Assembly (NCBI RefSeq): GCF_963583255.1
Contig: NC_084809.1
Location: 8,720,215-8,784,214 of the forward strand
Source of the DNA: Pyrus communis
Lineage: Eukaryota > Streptophyta > Magnoliopsida > Rosales > Rosaceae
Length of the DNA stretch: 64,000 bases
Direction: 5' to 3'
Below the pieces are notes generated by a model that worked only from the letters and a program-made list of their open reading frames with translations, did not search any database and was not told the origin of the DNA. Each line of letters begins with the position of its first letter. Position 1 is the stretch's first letter. Positions 33,726-47,277 of this stretch are shown piece after piece. The translations under genes and the position numbers were made by a program.

Positions 33726-36700
33726 ATGCTTCGAATCGGCGTCCTCAGATTCGTCGCTCTCCCTCACTCCTCCTCCTCCTCCTCCTCCTCCTCGTCTTCC
33801 CTTTTGTTCAATCCCATTTCTCCCAAATCCCTCCCTCCTCCTCCTGTAATCCGTACCAAGCTCGTTTCCCGTTCCCGAACCATGGCTTATACGGCGTCGT
33901 CTGGTTCTTCTTCCAACCTCCTCTTCCGGCAGCTCTTCGAGAAGGAGTCCTCCACCTACACTTACTTGCTCGCCGATGTCTCTCACCCGGACAAACCTGC
34001 TCTGGTCAGCCCTTTTGTATTAAATTTTAATTAGTAAAGTAGTAATTTTGGTCTTAATTGTGATTAGGATGATGATGATGATGCAAATTTTGGGTCTTTA
34101 ATTTGGTTGAATTTGCAGCTGATTGACCCGGTGGACAAGACGGTGGATAGGGATATCTCCCTTGTCAAAGAACTGGGGTTGAAGTTGATCTACGCCATGA
34201 ACACTCATGTTCATGCTGATCACGTGACTGGCACCGGCCTCATCAAGGTTCCAACTTTCGAGCTCTTTTCACGATTTTTTTTAATTATTTTGTTAGTGTT
34301 ACTGCATTTGTGTTATTCATGAATGATGAAATGAAGAATTCCTTTCGAATGATGCTGTTTATGTAAAAGTTGTGTTCTTTGATGGAATTCAATGGCAATT
34401 TACCAATCTCTGGCATTTTTTGTTGCTTTTGGTTGATGTGCATGTATTTTGTTGTGGCAGACTAAGCTTCCTGGTGTGAAATCTGTCATTTCCAAGGCGA
34501 GCAAATCAAAAGCGGACCTTTTGATTGAAGCCGGCGATAAAATATATTTTGGAGATCTGTTTTTGGAGGTATGCCAAACACTTGGGTTTATTTTCATTTA
34601 TGTTTTAAGTTTCTTGCACAATGTAACATGCAAATCGGAAGGTTCTGATGGTTTCTGGAGGAGTAAATGTATAAACAAGCTTACCATTATATTCCCCTCT
34701 TTTTAGATTAATGAGAGCTGGAGAATTATTTAAGGTGGAGAGTTGTTGTAATGCTTGTTAGGCGAGCCCCGTAAATAATTATACATGTGGTATATGCTTC
34801 CCAGTGATCATTGCATAAGAGTACCTATGCCATCTTGTGCAGTCCTTTTTCGCTAGAGTTTGATGAGATGAACTTTTGTCACAACTAACAACTCACAGTA
34901 GAATGATGAACACTTACTAAGCAGACTGAATGATAATGTGCTACGTGAAGGTAAAAACTTGGTTGATTAAATTGGAGTGTTTAACCCAAACCTGGTAGCG
35001 GCTTGAAAACCGAGATCAGCTTTATCAAATTAATTGCCTGTAGCTGATAAAATAGAGAAACAATGCAGTATGGTAGGGTGGTATTTCACAAATGTTAAAA
35101 GTTCAGTTTTGTACTCGGCTTATATGTACTGGTATAGGTTGTGAGCTACTGCATCCCTCTATGGTGAAATGTAAAAAATGACCAAAAGAAATAACCTACT
35201 GTAAAAAAATAAAAAAAATAAAAAAATGTCTGCTATATACTGATTGAAGTCATTTTTACGTGTGAATCTGTGTTGGGTGGGTGTGTGTGTGTGGCTGTGT
35301 ATCTGTGCGTGTGCGTGTGCATGTGTTAGTAGCCTAGTAGTGATGTGTGTGTGGATATGTATCTTATGTTTATATGTTGTGGTCTGCTGCGTGCAAATTT
35401 GGTGTAATGACGAAACAGATCAACACGTAGAAACAACCTGCTGAAACAAAATTTGTCTGGTATTGTCTGATTTGGAATTAGGAAGTTTAATTTTGTGTTT
35501 GGTGTGTGTGTCCTTTGGACATGTATATTTATATGTTTATTTTTGTTTCAGGTTCGAGCTACTCCTGGGCATACATTAGGTTGTCTTACCTATGTTACAG
35601 GAGATGGGCCTGATCAACCCCAACCGAGGATGGCTTTCACTGGGGATGCACTACTCATACGTGGATGTGGGAGGACCGATTTTCAGGTACAGATTAAACT
35701 TTTCAAACTCTTTATGATGTCACTTCTCTGTGACAATTTATGATGCCCTTTATCAACTAAAAGGAAAATGAAAGGGAGAAACAAAAAACTGGCAGCATCT
35801 TGGTAGTTGAAGTTGGGTTGTTTCGTAAATGGAACTGTGAAGGGCGGTTGTAGTTCATTGTTTTGATTTCTCTAATCTGCTTGCAGGGTGGCAGTTCACA
35901 TCAACTCTACAACTCAGTTCATTCACAGGCAAGCACATGACGAGATATTATACTTTGACTTTCAATACCATGGGAAATAAATGAGTTTGATCCTACAGAG
36001 AAACCACTAAATACTTCTGTGCTTACATATCCAGATTTTCACATTGCCAAAGGATACATTTATCTATCCTGCTCATGATTACAAGGGATTCACTGTAAGG
36101 AACTATTTACTGTCTATTTCTGCCATACCAAGTTGAATCTACGCAGCTACTTATGCCACTTGTTTGCTTGACATGCAGGTTAGTACTGTGGGGGAGGAGA
36201 TGCTTTATAATCCTCGGCTCACAAAAGATGAGGTATATAATTGTTTTTCGTCAAAATTGCCAAACCCCTTGCATTTACTAAATTTTATTTTCTTCAGAAA
36301 GATGTAACTACTGCTATCTGGTTGACAAGCAGATAATAACTTCCTTTTACCCAAATAAATCTAATCGTCAATGTTTTATGTCTGCATATTCTGGTTCGAC
36401 TAACATTTAACCTAGATGTGTACTGACAAGGGCAGATATTAATGTGAAGGAGCTTCTGCCTAAAAGCAATCACTTAATTTTACTACGAATGGTTAACACT
36501 AATATTTCTCGGATGTTGTAAAAGAATTCTGCTGAAGTTTAAGGGAAAGCAATGAGATATAGATTCTGCAGTCGTCTGGAGATTATTAGCTAAATAAAGT
36601 AGTACCCACTGTAGAGAATTTATCATGCATTTGACCATGACCGCAGCATGAATTCACTTTTTATCTTTCATCGATGATACGGGTATGTTTGACACTTTTT

Positions 36701-36980
36701 GTCTATATCTAACTAATTTGATTTTTGAATTCTTTTCTGCAGGAGGGATTTAAAAGTATCATGGAAAGTAAGTAAACTTATCGCATCTAAACTTATAAAG
36801 TGCCATTTCATTGTTTTATGACATATCCAACCGTTTTAGGTTTGAATTAAGACAAATTGATGTTTTTTGACAGATCTAAAACTCTCATATCCAAAAATGA
36901 TTGACATAGCTGTACCTGCAAATATGGTTTGTGGATTGCAAGATTTGTCTGAAAGGCCTGCCGAGTCTGTGGCAAAATAG
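33726..36980 (+). CDS. ETHE1: ETHE1-type persulfide dioxygenase (glyoxalase II family, GLX2-3-like)
   Basis: A mitochondrial Fe(II) enzyme oxidising glutathione persulfide to sulfite in sulfur amino-acid breakdown. Nine exons: 33726-34004, 34119-34247, 34461-34568, 35552-35686, 35887-35928, 36035-36094, 36179-36232, 36743-36767 and 36874-36980, summing to 939 nt (312 residues). An N-terminal Ser-rich and Arg-containing stretch of about 50 residues looks like a transit peptide; a second ATG (33882, MAYTASSG) could give a shorter cytosolic form. The metallo-beta-lactamase motif THVHADH, then [22 protein letters not shown] and YPAHDYKG provide the metal ligands. The intron after exon 5 has a GC donor (CAG|GCAAGC). 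All key residues are intact. Confidence 0.95.
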
Positions 36981-39900
36981 GTACAGTTGCTGCTATGATT
37001 TGTACTTCAGACAAGAACATCTAAAGGGAGCTGGCGTTACCACATCACTCGATTGGTTTCCACTTTACATGATGTATCTACTACTACAATTAACTGCACT
37101 AGACTTTGAATGCATATACTGATAGTGCCGAAAGGCAGCTCTATATCCTGCGATACCTCTCATGTTCGTTTCAAGAGATACTTGTGTGAGTTCTTTTGTT
37201 GTGCCGAAAAAGAATAAGAAAACGGAACGAGAGAGAAGAATGTCTGGATGAATGAAAGAGCCAGCTACCTGCGGCTGTTGTATTGGATTGACTACATAAA
37301 ACCTCTTATTTACTATTTGGCATGCAACATCTTCTGCTGCTCAGCATAACATCTTAGTTGTTGTAGAAGTTCTCGCTGCCCCTCTCGGCAGTTTTGAAAT
37401 CTAAATTTCCTTCTCATTTGTTCAGAAATTGAATATTTGACACCTCAGAAAACAGAGAAAATCTATCCATAATTTGTCTTGTAACATCTTTTATCTACCT
37501 CAATTACATTATCCATTTTGGGCATCGTTTGAACTATTGAATCCATGCTTTCATTTAGGCTGTGTTTGGATAAGGGATTCAAGATTCAAGGATTGAGACC
37601 AAGAATCGACAACTAAATATTAGATAGGGGGGATTAGGAATGCCCGCATCAGCATTACAAACTATAAGGGTGTGTGAGAGCAATGTGTAAATTCCTACTT
37701 GGAATGTGTCATTTGCAAATCTTTTCCGCACGCCTTTGTAATGTTCACGGAAGGCATTCATAATCCTCACTATTTAACATTTTGGTTTATTTCTTGATAA
37801 ATTGGTCAATCTCAAGTTTTTTATTTTTGGTAAAAAAAAAATGGTAGTAGTGGGCCACCAATTCAAGCGAGTAGCTGTTTTTACAGAAAGCTCTCCCCAA
37901 GAGGTTTTTTTACAAGCGGATGATCGAACTCCTGACCTCTCTAAGGATGGTACTCAGAAGAACCGCCCAACTTTTTGGAAGGTCTCAATCTCTTTAGGGC
38001 GTAAAATTCCTTATCCAAACCTAATCAGGGGAGCAAATAGTTAACCACTAGTCAACTTGCAAGTCTCTCTTTCAGCTTTACCGAAGAGATCATTTCTACC
38101 ATTGTAAATGTTTTAGTTATTTTCAACTTCTGTTTTAGTCGTACACGCTTTAAATTGGATGTTATGGATGATTTTTTTAATGAATCAGATCGGAAATTGG
38201 GTTTCTAATTTCAACCCAAAAAAATTCAAAATCACATTTTCTTTTCATTTTTGGAATTATTCGGAATATTAAAATTTTCAGAACTTAATTTCAAAATAAA
38301 TGGCATTTTGGAATTCTGGGATTCACAATTCATATATCTTACAATTTTTGAGAATTTGAAAATTTGTGCAAATTAAGTCTTTTACATTAGGAGTAGAGTA
38401 ATCACTAACCACGTGGTTTGTCAAAGAGATCACTTTGACCTAATTTAGATCACGTTAGAGGACTTCAGTTGAAGATATATGGTCTAATGACTGAGATGCA
38501 AGTCTAACTAGGACATGTTCTTGAGGGATTGAAAGACTTAACCCAATTACGTAACTTAACATTTTCAAAAGGGGAGAAAATGATGGGAATTAACAAAGAA
38601 CAAGAATACTGCAGACTGCAGACTGCAGTCTAAGCAAACTAATCTCCAAGGAAAAGAGGAGGAGGAATAATGAAATTATAAAAGTCCAAGTCAAGCAATT
38701 CGGAAAGGTTGGTGAGGTAGATTTTCACATGACAATTGAAGGAGAAATTTTTCAGTGTACTCGGAATGCAAATTGGTGCATTGTATTATAATACAACTAA
38801 AACAATGCTGATTTTATATTTTTTTTCACTTATATTATGATAATAGCGTACCAACTTGTGTTTCGAATAATAAAAATTAGAGAAATGATAAGGGGACTCT
38901 TTTAAAATTGGAACTCTTTGTGGACTTTGTGGACTCTTTGCTAATCAGTTTAACCTCAATTCTAATGTCAATATTACGTTGTGCTAAAAATATAAGATGA
39001 TAGAAGATTCATAAAAAGTTTCACTTTTGAGAGAATTCCTTTTTTAACATTTTTCATATCTCTTCACTTAACGAGAAGAATGAGTGTGGTGGCATGCATT
39101 CGCATCCAAATGCTAGATGACATATTTCGAGGTGGAAAATTTCATCAAATTTCCCAACCTTCAAGATGTTTAAATTACTTGCTCCAAGAAACAAGCACTA
39201 GTTGTTATTAGTGGCTCTTGAACTTTGGTTATCGTTAAACTCGCACTTGAGGAAAACCTAAAACGTGATTGCGTGTTGGGACTGCCACAACACCGCCTAC
39301 CTTTGTGTGTCAAACCAAAACTCTTCGGTCCACAAACGCTTGTCCTTGTATTAAGGTTAGCTCTATTCCTAGGGGAATAAAAATGGATTTGGATCCTCGT
39401 CGGATCTCCTTTTTGGGGATTCTAAGGATCAACGCATGTGTACTGTTGATCAAAAATCGTGCGGTCACAATTAAATATTTTTCATATTTTTAAAAGTAAA
39501 GCAACCTCGTTTTGCATGAAAAATATAAAAAAGAAATAAATTGTGACCGCATGATTTTTTATCAATGGTCCAAGTGCGTTGATCCCTAGGATCCCTAGGG
39601 AAGGGATTCGGCTAGGATCCAATGGCATTGCGAACATAATGCACAACTTCAACTTTTATACCTTAACAAGCAAGGAAGGAAAAATAAAAGCCTTGTTTTG
39701 GAGATAAAAACTATTTTCTTGGAGTAAAACTTGGGTGGTATTATCCACACACTCTATTTTACTTTTCACACGCCCTTCTTAATTTATGGTTGTTGAATCG
39801 AATGAAAAAATTAATAAATTATATGTGAGAGGTAAAAGAAGTGTATAGATAGCATTACCCTAATAAAACTTTCATGTTACAAGTGCTATTTTTGCTTGTA

Positions 39901-41789
39901 TCTTTCTTATTCTTAATCTGATCACGTAATGACACAGAAGTAATAAAATATACATCTGTGATGGAGAAGTTATTGAAATTATAATTAATAATAAGGATGT
40001 TAAATAATGCAGGGATAAAATATTCTACAAGGATGAAAAGTGTAGTTAACCTTATAAGACCTGAATACTCGAACTGCAATCTCTCTTCTTACTAATTAAT
40101 TAACAGCTTGCTTTTACTGTATTGTTCATCAAATAAGAATGAAAATTCAACGTGCGGTAGCTACAAGCTAGTCTTTTCCTCCCTTGACATTTTATTTATT
40201 TAATGGGAAAAAAGAAAGGTTTTCAACCATTACATGATCCTATCTCTATTAAAGAGTAAGATATATATGCCGACGCTACATAGTCACATAACATTAGAAT
40301 TTAATAATAAACTAAAACTTTGTGATGACAGTAAACTTGTATTATGTAAGTTGTTTTGCGTATTCAAAGTCTTTTATTTGGTAATACTTTATTCATTTTC
40401 TTTCTTCCAAACGCACCGACCTAAGAAACTAAAAGCAAAACATCTTATTTGAATAAATACTTAAGACTTTTTGACTAAAATAAATTTCATTTTTTCTTTT
40501 TTTTTTTTGATAAAAAATAAATTTCGATTATACATTCAAAACTTGGAGAGCACAATAGCACACCAATTTCAAAGCCTTAGTTTAAACATTTACTAGCCTA
40601 AGGCCACACATTTTGTAGTAGTTTTATTATTATTTTATTTAGAACATATGTGGAGAGAAAAGTTGGAGAGAAACGTGAAAAAAGAGAGGAATTGATGAGG
40701 AAGAGATAAAATGTACGGGTGGAGACTGGAGAGATATTTTTATTTTTATTTTTTAAAATTATAAATATGTTATGTTGACATGTGAGTGAGGAAAGAAGAA
40801 AAAATAATATTTTATTATTGGAAAATGATATTATTGCTCATGATGTTATTTTGTATAATAAAATTAAATATTTTTTCACCTTTTTTTAATTGACAAAAAA
40901 AATTAACTAATATGTTATTTAGATAATATTGTTTTTTTCTTCTTAATCAATAATAATATTTCAAAATCCAGTGGTCCAAATGCAACACAAAACCTGCTCT
41001 CACGCAATTTTTTTATAAATATCAAAATTAATAAATATAATAAAATAATGGCTGCAACTTCATGCATGTCTACTTCAAATTTCCACCGCCACCCTCGTTT
41101 CCTTTTGTTTGTGGACTTTATGTGTTTATATTTGTAGGCGTGCGTTCCATTCATGGGTACGTAGGGTCTCGTTGAACATTCCATGTAGATTAATGGCAGA
41201 CATTCCCATATTTAATTACGTCAAGAATATCGTATGTATTTGGTCCATCGTGACGAAATTAAATGTGGCAGTCCGATTTGGTGCCTTTTGCTATACCTTA
41301 GCTTGCTTGAATTTTCTTTTATCATCATGACAATTTTCATAAAATTAAAGACAGTAAAACCCAAATTAAGTTTTCTTTTCCCACAAATATTGTAATTAAA
41401 TGTGATGTAGCAGCCTTTTTTTTTACTGCCCAAGGAATCTTAAACCTTAAAACTTCACCGTATGGGTGAAAATAATGAAAATCATTCGATTTAGTATTTC
41501 TAGCTAACTATATGATATCATGTCGTTGTCGTAATTGAACTTGAAAATTACTCAAAAAAAAAAGAGTCGAACAATTATATAAGTCATTTTAGGTCATTCC
41601 TAGTACCTTAGTTGAAAACTAATTAACTTCAAACTGGGTGTTGTATCTTCAGTTTTCAATGAGCATTCACCCATGTACCTAATGTTAGAGTTCGAATCCT
41701 CTATTTCTTTTGCCGATCGGAAACATGCACTCAGCGACTCAAAGCTAATGTTTTGGTCATTACACTATCTGAAATTTTATATAATCACT
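36981..41789. other. Long gene-free stretch with several MITE-like repeats
   Basis: No gene recognised; the sequence is AT-rich. About 37555-38033 is bounded by GTTTGGATAAGGGATT and its near complement AATTCCTTATCCAAAC, a probable MITE. Positions 39360-39615 form a foldback related to the repeats at 174 and 44838. Positions about 39735-39850 share a short repeat family with 51905-52040 (ATCGAATGAA preceded by CTTCTTAATTTATGGTTG or CTCTTAATTTCCGGTTG). Positions 38607-38628 contain CTGCAGACTGCAGACTGCAG. The remaining open frames look random. Confidence 0.45.
39360..39615. repeat. Foldback MITE-like repeat, related to copies at 174 and 44838
   Basis: Left and right halves are inverted: AAAAATCGTGCGGTCACAAT on the left and ATTGTGACCGCATGATTTTT on the right, with GATCAACGCA and TGCGTTGATC outside them and GGATCC/CCTAGG-like words at the edges. 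The size is about 255 bp with no ORF. Confidence 0.65.
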
Positions 41790-44420
41790 TTCAGTTTAAA
41801 GTTTGCAATAATCCTTTCACAAGGTCTAATGGGCATAAGGATAATACCTTAATTTTTGAAAGACTAGATAGAGTAGTGATTAATACAACTTGGTTAAACT
41901 TATTCCCGAATGCCAACCTTCATAATTTTTCAATTTTTGGTTTGGATCATAGTCCTATACTTTTAGACTGTTGCCCTAATAATAGTTTTGGCATGAGTGG
42001 CAAGAGTGAATTCAAGTTTATGGCTATGTGGCTTAATCACCCTAATTTTTCTAACATTGTTAAGAAAGCGTGGAGCTCGGAGTTGGAAGGTAACCCCAAC
42101 GATAAACTCAGGGGGTGCCTTGGTGCCTTGGTGCCTTGGTGCCTTGAGATATTTGATCAGAGGATGGAACAAGGAGGTGTTCGGTAATGTGCATGTTAGA
42201 GTAAGAGAGCTTTTTGAGGAAATGAATAATGTTCAATCGCAAAGCATGGATGACCCAAATAATGTTCAATTGTTAAATGAAGAATTAAGGATTCGAAATG
42301 AACTGAATAGTACTCTCAATAATGAGGAACTCCTGTGGGCTCGAAAAGCGAGAGTTAACTGGCTTCAATTAGGAGATAAAAACACAAAAAAAATTCAAAC
42401 AGTAACTAATATTACACGTAGAAGGAATGAGATTCTTAAAATCAAGGACTCTGGGGGCTTTTGGTGGATGAAAGGGGAGGGCATGGAGTAGGTTTTTGTG
42501 CAGGACTTCAAACTGCGTTTTACTGCCCAGTCTACCCCAAATAATGATGCACTGTTTACATTTACTGGCATTATTGCGGCCTGCATAACTGAAAGCCAAA
42601 ACTTGGCTTTGCTTAGCACAATTTGTGATGATGAAATTTTTGAGGCTGTCAATGGTATTGGAGCTTTAAAGGCTCTTGGTCCGAACAGTTTTCATGCGAT
42701 CTTCTACCAAAAATGTTGGTATATCGTCGGGCCTTCAGTCATTAATCTTGTGAAAGATTTCTTTTTAAATGGGTCAAGCTTAAGTTTAATTAATCATACA
42801 AATATTGCTCTTATTCCCAAGGTGAACAATCCTGAAATAGTGGCTCATTTTAGACCTATTAGTTTATGCAATATGTCATATAAAATTATTTCTAAAGTGA
42901 AGGTGAACATGCTTAAACCTATTCTAGAAAAGTGTATTTCGAATAATCAGTGAGCTTTTGCTGTAAAGAGATCTATACATGATAATATTCTTATTGCTCA
43001 TGAGATTTTGTCTTCCTTTAAACGAAAAAAGGGAGTACGGGAGCTATGATAGTCAAGCTAGACTTGGAGAAGGCTTATGATATGTTGAGTTGGGATTATA
43101 TTCAGATGGTTTTAACAAACTTTGGGATGAATACCCCCTAGATAAATCTAATTATGGAATGTATTTCGTCTACATCTATGTCAATCATGATTAATGGTAA
43201 AGCTCATGGTTATTTCAGACCCTCTAGGGGAGTTAGACAAGGAGATCCCCTATCGCCGTACATTTTTATTCTTTGCATCGAGCCGTTAATTAAACACTTT
43301 AATAAGTTGGCTTTAACTCCTAAAACTAGTGTCGGGCTTTTAACTTCTCCATTGGGTTTTAAGGTCTCTAATTTAATGTTTGCAGATGATTGCCTTATTT
43401 TTGCCAAAGCATCTAAAGGAGCTGCTAGAAATATCTTAAATACTTTGAACATGTTTGCCTCTACCTCTGGACAAAAGATAAATTTCCATAAGTCTTCTCT
43501 CTATTTCTTAGGGAATACCATTAATAGTGTTCGTGTGGAGATTGCTAATATTATCCAAATTCAACACTAAGCAACTATTGGTAAGTATCTGGGCATAAAT
43601 AACATTATATGCTGGAGAGATTCAATAAATAAAAAGGATGTTGAGTTAAAAATTAAGAACAAATTAGTAGGTTGGAAAGCCAACACACTCTCGAGAGCGG
43701 GAAGAATTTCTTTAATTAAGGCTAATCTTTGTGGTTTACCCAATCATATGATGTCTTGTTTCAAATGTCCTGAGAAGTTCACCAGGATGTTGGATAAAGA
43801 AAACAGGAACTTTCTTTGGGGAAAATAAGGTAGGATGAATCCTGTTGCTTGGGACAAAGTTTGTCAGCCAAAAGGTAATTGGGGCCTGGGTACTAGAAAG
43901 AGTAATTGCTTTAACAATGCTTGTCTAGCTAAACTTGGATGGAAGGTCCTGACTGATGATTAGAATTGGTGGGTTCAATTAGTTAAACAAAAGTATCTTC
44001 GTAAAGAAAATTTTATGGATGCAAAAGTGAGGCAACATTACTCGGTAGCCTGGAAAGGCATTCTAACTGCTAGGCCTGTTATTGAAAAAGGTGCACGATG
44101 GATTGTGGGAAATGGCAAGGACATTTCGTTTTAGACCCAAAATTGAGTTTTTCATTTCCCATTAAAGAACCTTATTCCGGAGGACCAGGTAAGTCAGATT
44201 GATTTAGACCCAAAGGTTCATCATTTCATTATCGATGGGAATTGGAGTAGAGATTTGCTAAGTGAGTATGTGGATGAGGATGTTATTTGTAAGATCTGTA
44301 GTATACCGTTGCCTTTTTATGATAAGGATGACTACTTGTGTTGGGGCTTAAATGCTAATGGTAGGTTTAGCGTTAAATCAGCAACTTGGATCCTAAATAC
44401 TATGATAAATGATGACTCGA
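41790..44420 (+). mobile_element. Decayed L1-type LINE (non-LTR retrotransposon) fragment
   Basis: In three frames with many stops I read the end of an endonuclease domain (FTRSNGHKDNTLIFERLDR, then FGLDHSPILLDC), the RT thumb/palm region (ALGPNSFHAIFYQKCW, NHTNIALIPKVNNPE, FRPISLCNMSYKIISK, SRGVRQGDPLSPYIFILC), the catalytic NLMFADDCLIF, and near the end NANGRFSVKSATW from the C-terminal region. The order and motifs are those of plant L1 ORF2. The 5' end, ORF1 and the 3' end are missing, and no target duplication was found. A triplicated TGCCTTGG word at about 42116-42147 is an internal slippage expansion. Confidence 0.88.
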
Positions 44421-46699
44421 ATTCAAGATATAGACTTCTTTCAAAACGACTTCCCGATATACGATTCCAACATAATTGAAACCAATATGACAACAAATGA
44501 CTTAACTAATTTAATTAGGTCATAAATACAATCATGCTTGTATCTGGTTGTGTAATTTTCCTAAGAAAGTTATGCCTAAGATTAACTTTGACATGAATGC
44601 TTTATAGATCTGAAGAGAATCTTCTTTGTAATTTTTTTAATTCTTTTAAAAAATTAAACGAGTGCATATGATAAAAAAAAAAGGAAGTAAAAGAAAAGAA
44701 GCTTTGACTTCGCATATCTGATAATTATAGGAATAGTTCTCCACCATCGAAAGTGCCTTGACTTGATGATTGTTTTTGTTTATTGTATCATTTATAGAGA
44801 AACTACGTTTGTTAACATAAAAGATTACACCAACAAAATCCTCTCCGGAGAATTCTGGAGATCCGTAGATCGTGTCTGTTTATTGTATATCATGTGATCA
44901 GTTTTTGTCGGGTACTGTTTGTATTTAATTTTAAATAAAAATATTTAAAAATAATTTCTGACCGCACGATGAACATATATGATTCACGGATCCTCATAAT
45001 CCTCATAAAGAGGATTCAGATTCAAGATTACGGATAGATCGAGTTAGTTCTTAGAATTTAGTTGGCCGAAAAACATCACTTGATAACAACAAATTGTTCT
45101 GTTGAGTCATCAACCAAGAAGAATTAATATTCACGAAAGCTTATCATTTTTTCATACATATGAAAGCTTAAGTAGGATTAAGATTTATATCAAACATATT
45201 GACATTCTATTAATATTCCTCGTCGGGTTGGTTTGTCTTGATTTCTTGTATTCCCGACAGACAACTTTTCGATTTTTGATCCAACAAGCGTTTAAGGCCT
45301 TCGAGTCATGAGTTATGTTTATGCAAGCCTTGTAATGTGCTAGACTCTATCGGCTTGAGCTGTGCATTATGGAATCAAAGTTTCCGATTTGCTGTGTTGG
45401 AAGTTGGCAACCATCCGATTTGCTTTGTTGGGAGTTGACAACCGAGACATCCATGAGAGGATCCTGCTGAATAAAGTTGTGCGATTTTTTATTTTGTCGT
45501 TTATTCAAGCCATCTTGTGTTTGTAATAACTTCAGAAACTTAATATAAGTTGTCCGGTTTCTCATTTGTGCGAGTTTTATGAGTTTGGTCATTGTGCAGT
45601 CGGTCTGGTGGTTCGCCACAGTTGAGTTGATTGAGTTTTTTAGGATCTATTGTTAAATGGTGTTATGGGATGTTAAGGTGATTTACAAATGTGACATCCT
45701 TATGTACAGAATATAGATATAAGCATGTCATTTTTCTATCCCATAATTGGTTTGAAAGCATTCATCTCTCACATGATTTTCAGCACTAGATGCATTGGTT
45801 TTTATGAAACATTTGTCTTTTTTAATTTGTTGCCACATTTGAGATTATTATTTTAGCTTCAGATCTCTTATTTACAAGTACCCTTCTATGGAGATCATGT
45901 TCTTCGTGATCTTGTATTTATCTTTATCATAAATGAAATATGCCGTTAATCTTTAAAATGAATAAAAATTAAAAAAATACTGGTATAGAAATATGTCGTT
46001 TTTCTTGTTTGGATTCATAAACATAGAAAATTAAAATTTCCGCGTGAAAAAAAAAACTTAGAATTTGGAACCTCCAATTCTCAAGTTTAATATCCACGTA
46101 AATATGTGTCATTTCCAAATTTCTGCAAGTGAGAGTTTAAAAAAAAAAAAAAAAAATTATGTATTCAAACTTTATTGTTCTTTTAGGTTAACCAAACAAG
46201 AAAATTCTAAAATTCTAAAAAATAAAATTCTAGCATTTCTATTTTTGTCATTTTGAAATTCCTTAATCTTAAATTTCAGGTAGACGAGCCATAGGCCCAC
46301 TCCAACAATACCGATAATGTCCCCACTTGGCTACCTACTCAATTCGTCAGGTGTGAGGTTTTAATACAAAAGGTCTCAGTGTTAGTTAGAGTGAGGTAAT
46401 TCTATTTAAAGGGTTTGTTCTCAAACCTTCTAGGCGATGTGGGACAGATGAATTCTAACAATTAAGAATCTTAAATTTTCTCAAATTTTCTCATCCAAAC
46501 ATGACGTAGGTTAACCAAATAAAAAAAAATTCACAAATAGATAGAAGTCCAACATTTCTATTTCTGTCATTTTAACTAATCTAATATTTTGGACTTTTTG
46601 TAATATAAAACAAATAAACTATTTCCTAAAATATACCAAAAGTAAACCAAAGTCGAGACTCAAAACCAGGACCACAGAGTTTTACCAAGTAAACCTAAA
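44421..46699. other. Intergenic region with MITE-like copy 3 (44838-45035)
   Basis: Positions 44838-45035 repeat the core seen at 174-345 (GTGATCAGTTTTTGTC, TATTTAATTTTAAATAAAA, GACCGCACGATGAAC, GGATCC). A poly-A stretch near 44671 could be an old retroposon tail. Positions 45380-45440 carry a direct repeat (CCGATTTGCTGTGTTGG, then CCGATTTGCTTTGTTGG). No gene recognised. Confidence 0.4.
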
Positions 46700-46736
46700 A
46701 CACTTGTGAGAGAGACAGAGAGCGATAGAGATAGTC

Positions 46737-46832
46737 ATGGTGGTAGCCGCTAAGTGTGAAAACATAACGGTATATGAGAGTGCCGTGGGACAAATGAAGC
46801 AGGAAAGCGAGGGGAAAGAAGCAGAAAGATGA
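46737..46832 (+). CDS. Possible upstream ORF in the aspartic-protease leader
   Basis: A 31-codon ORF (MVVAAKCENITVYESAVGQM...) ends ten bases before a strong splice donor (CAG|GTAAGC, exon end 46842). A matching acceptor (TTCATGCAG) ends at 47250, 28 bases before the protease start. If this is the 5' UTR, the small ORF could reduce downstream translation. The evidence is positional only. Confidence 0.3.
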   Translation: MVVAAKCENITVYESAVGQMKQESEGKEAER

Positions 46833-47277
46833 AGAAGACCAGGTAAGCACTTTGATTAAATATTAAAAATTCACAATTCCACATCCTCCTCTCCTCTCCT
46901 CTCCTTCCTCTGGTATTTATTTCTGCTTTTTTTTTTTTTTATCGAAACCGCGTTTTCAACTGCACCCTCATCTTTTGAAAAAACAAATCAACACATTCAA
47001 AGTCTTTGAAACCGATTCAAAGTATTTCCCAGAAACCTTTCCTATTTTTTTAGAGCTTTAAATTGAAGTTTTTTGCTTCTGGGTTCCCTTCTTCGTTTTC
47101 ATTTTTTTTTCCATCGGAATTCAAGTTCCATCTGGTTTTTCCGTTTCTGGGATTTTCAGATTTTCATCCAAAGATTTGGGCTTTCAGCGAAGTTTAAATC
47201 TTTCTTGGTTTTTCTCCAGTTTTTTTCTTCTCGAGTTTTATTCATGCAGGAATTTGAAACGAGAAGATACCATCAGA

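Noticed and set aside
37802..38044. 80-codon plus-strand ORF
   Set aside because: Lies within a MITE-like repeat bounded by GTTTGGATAAGG and its complement; no domain.
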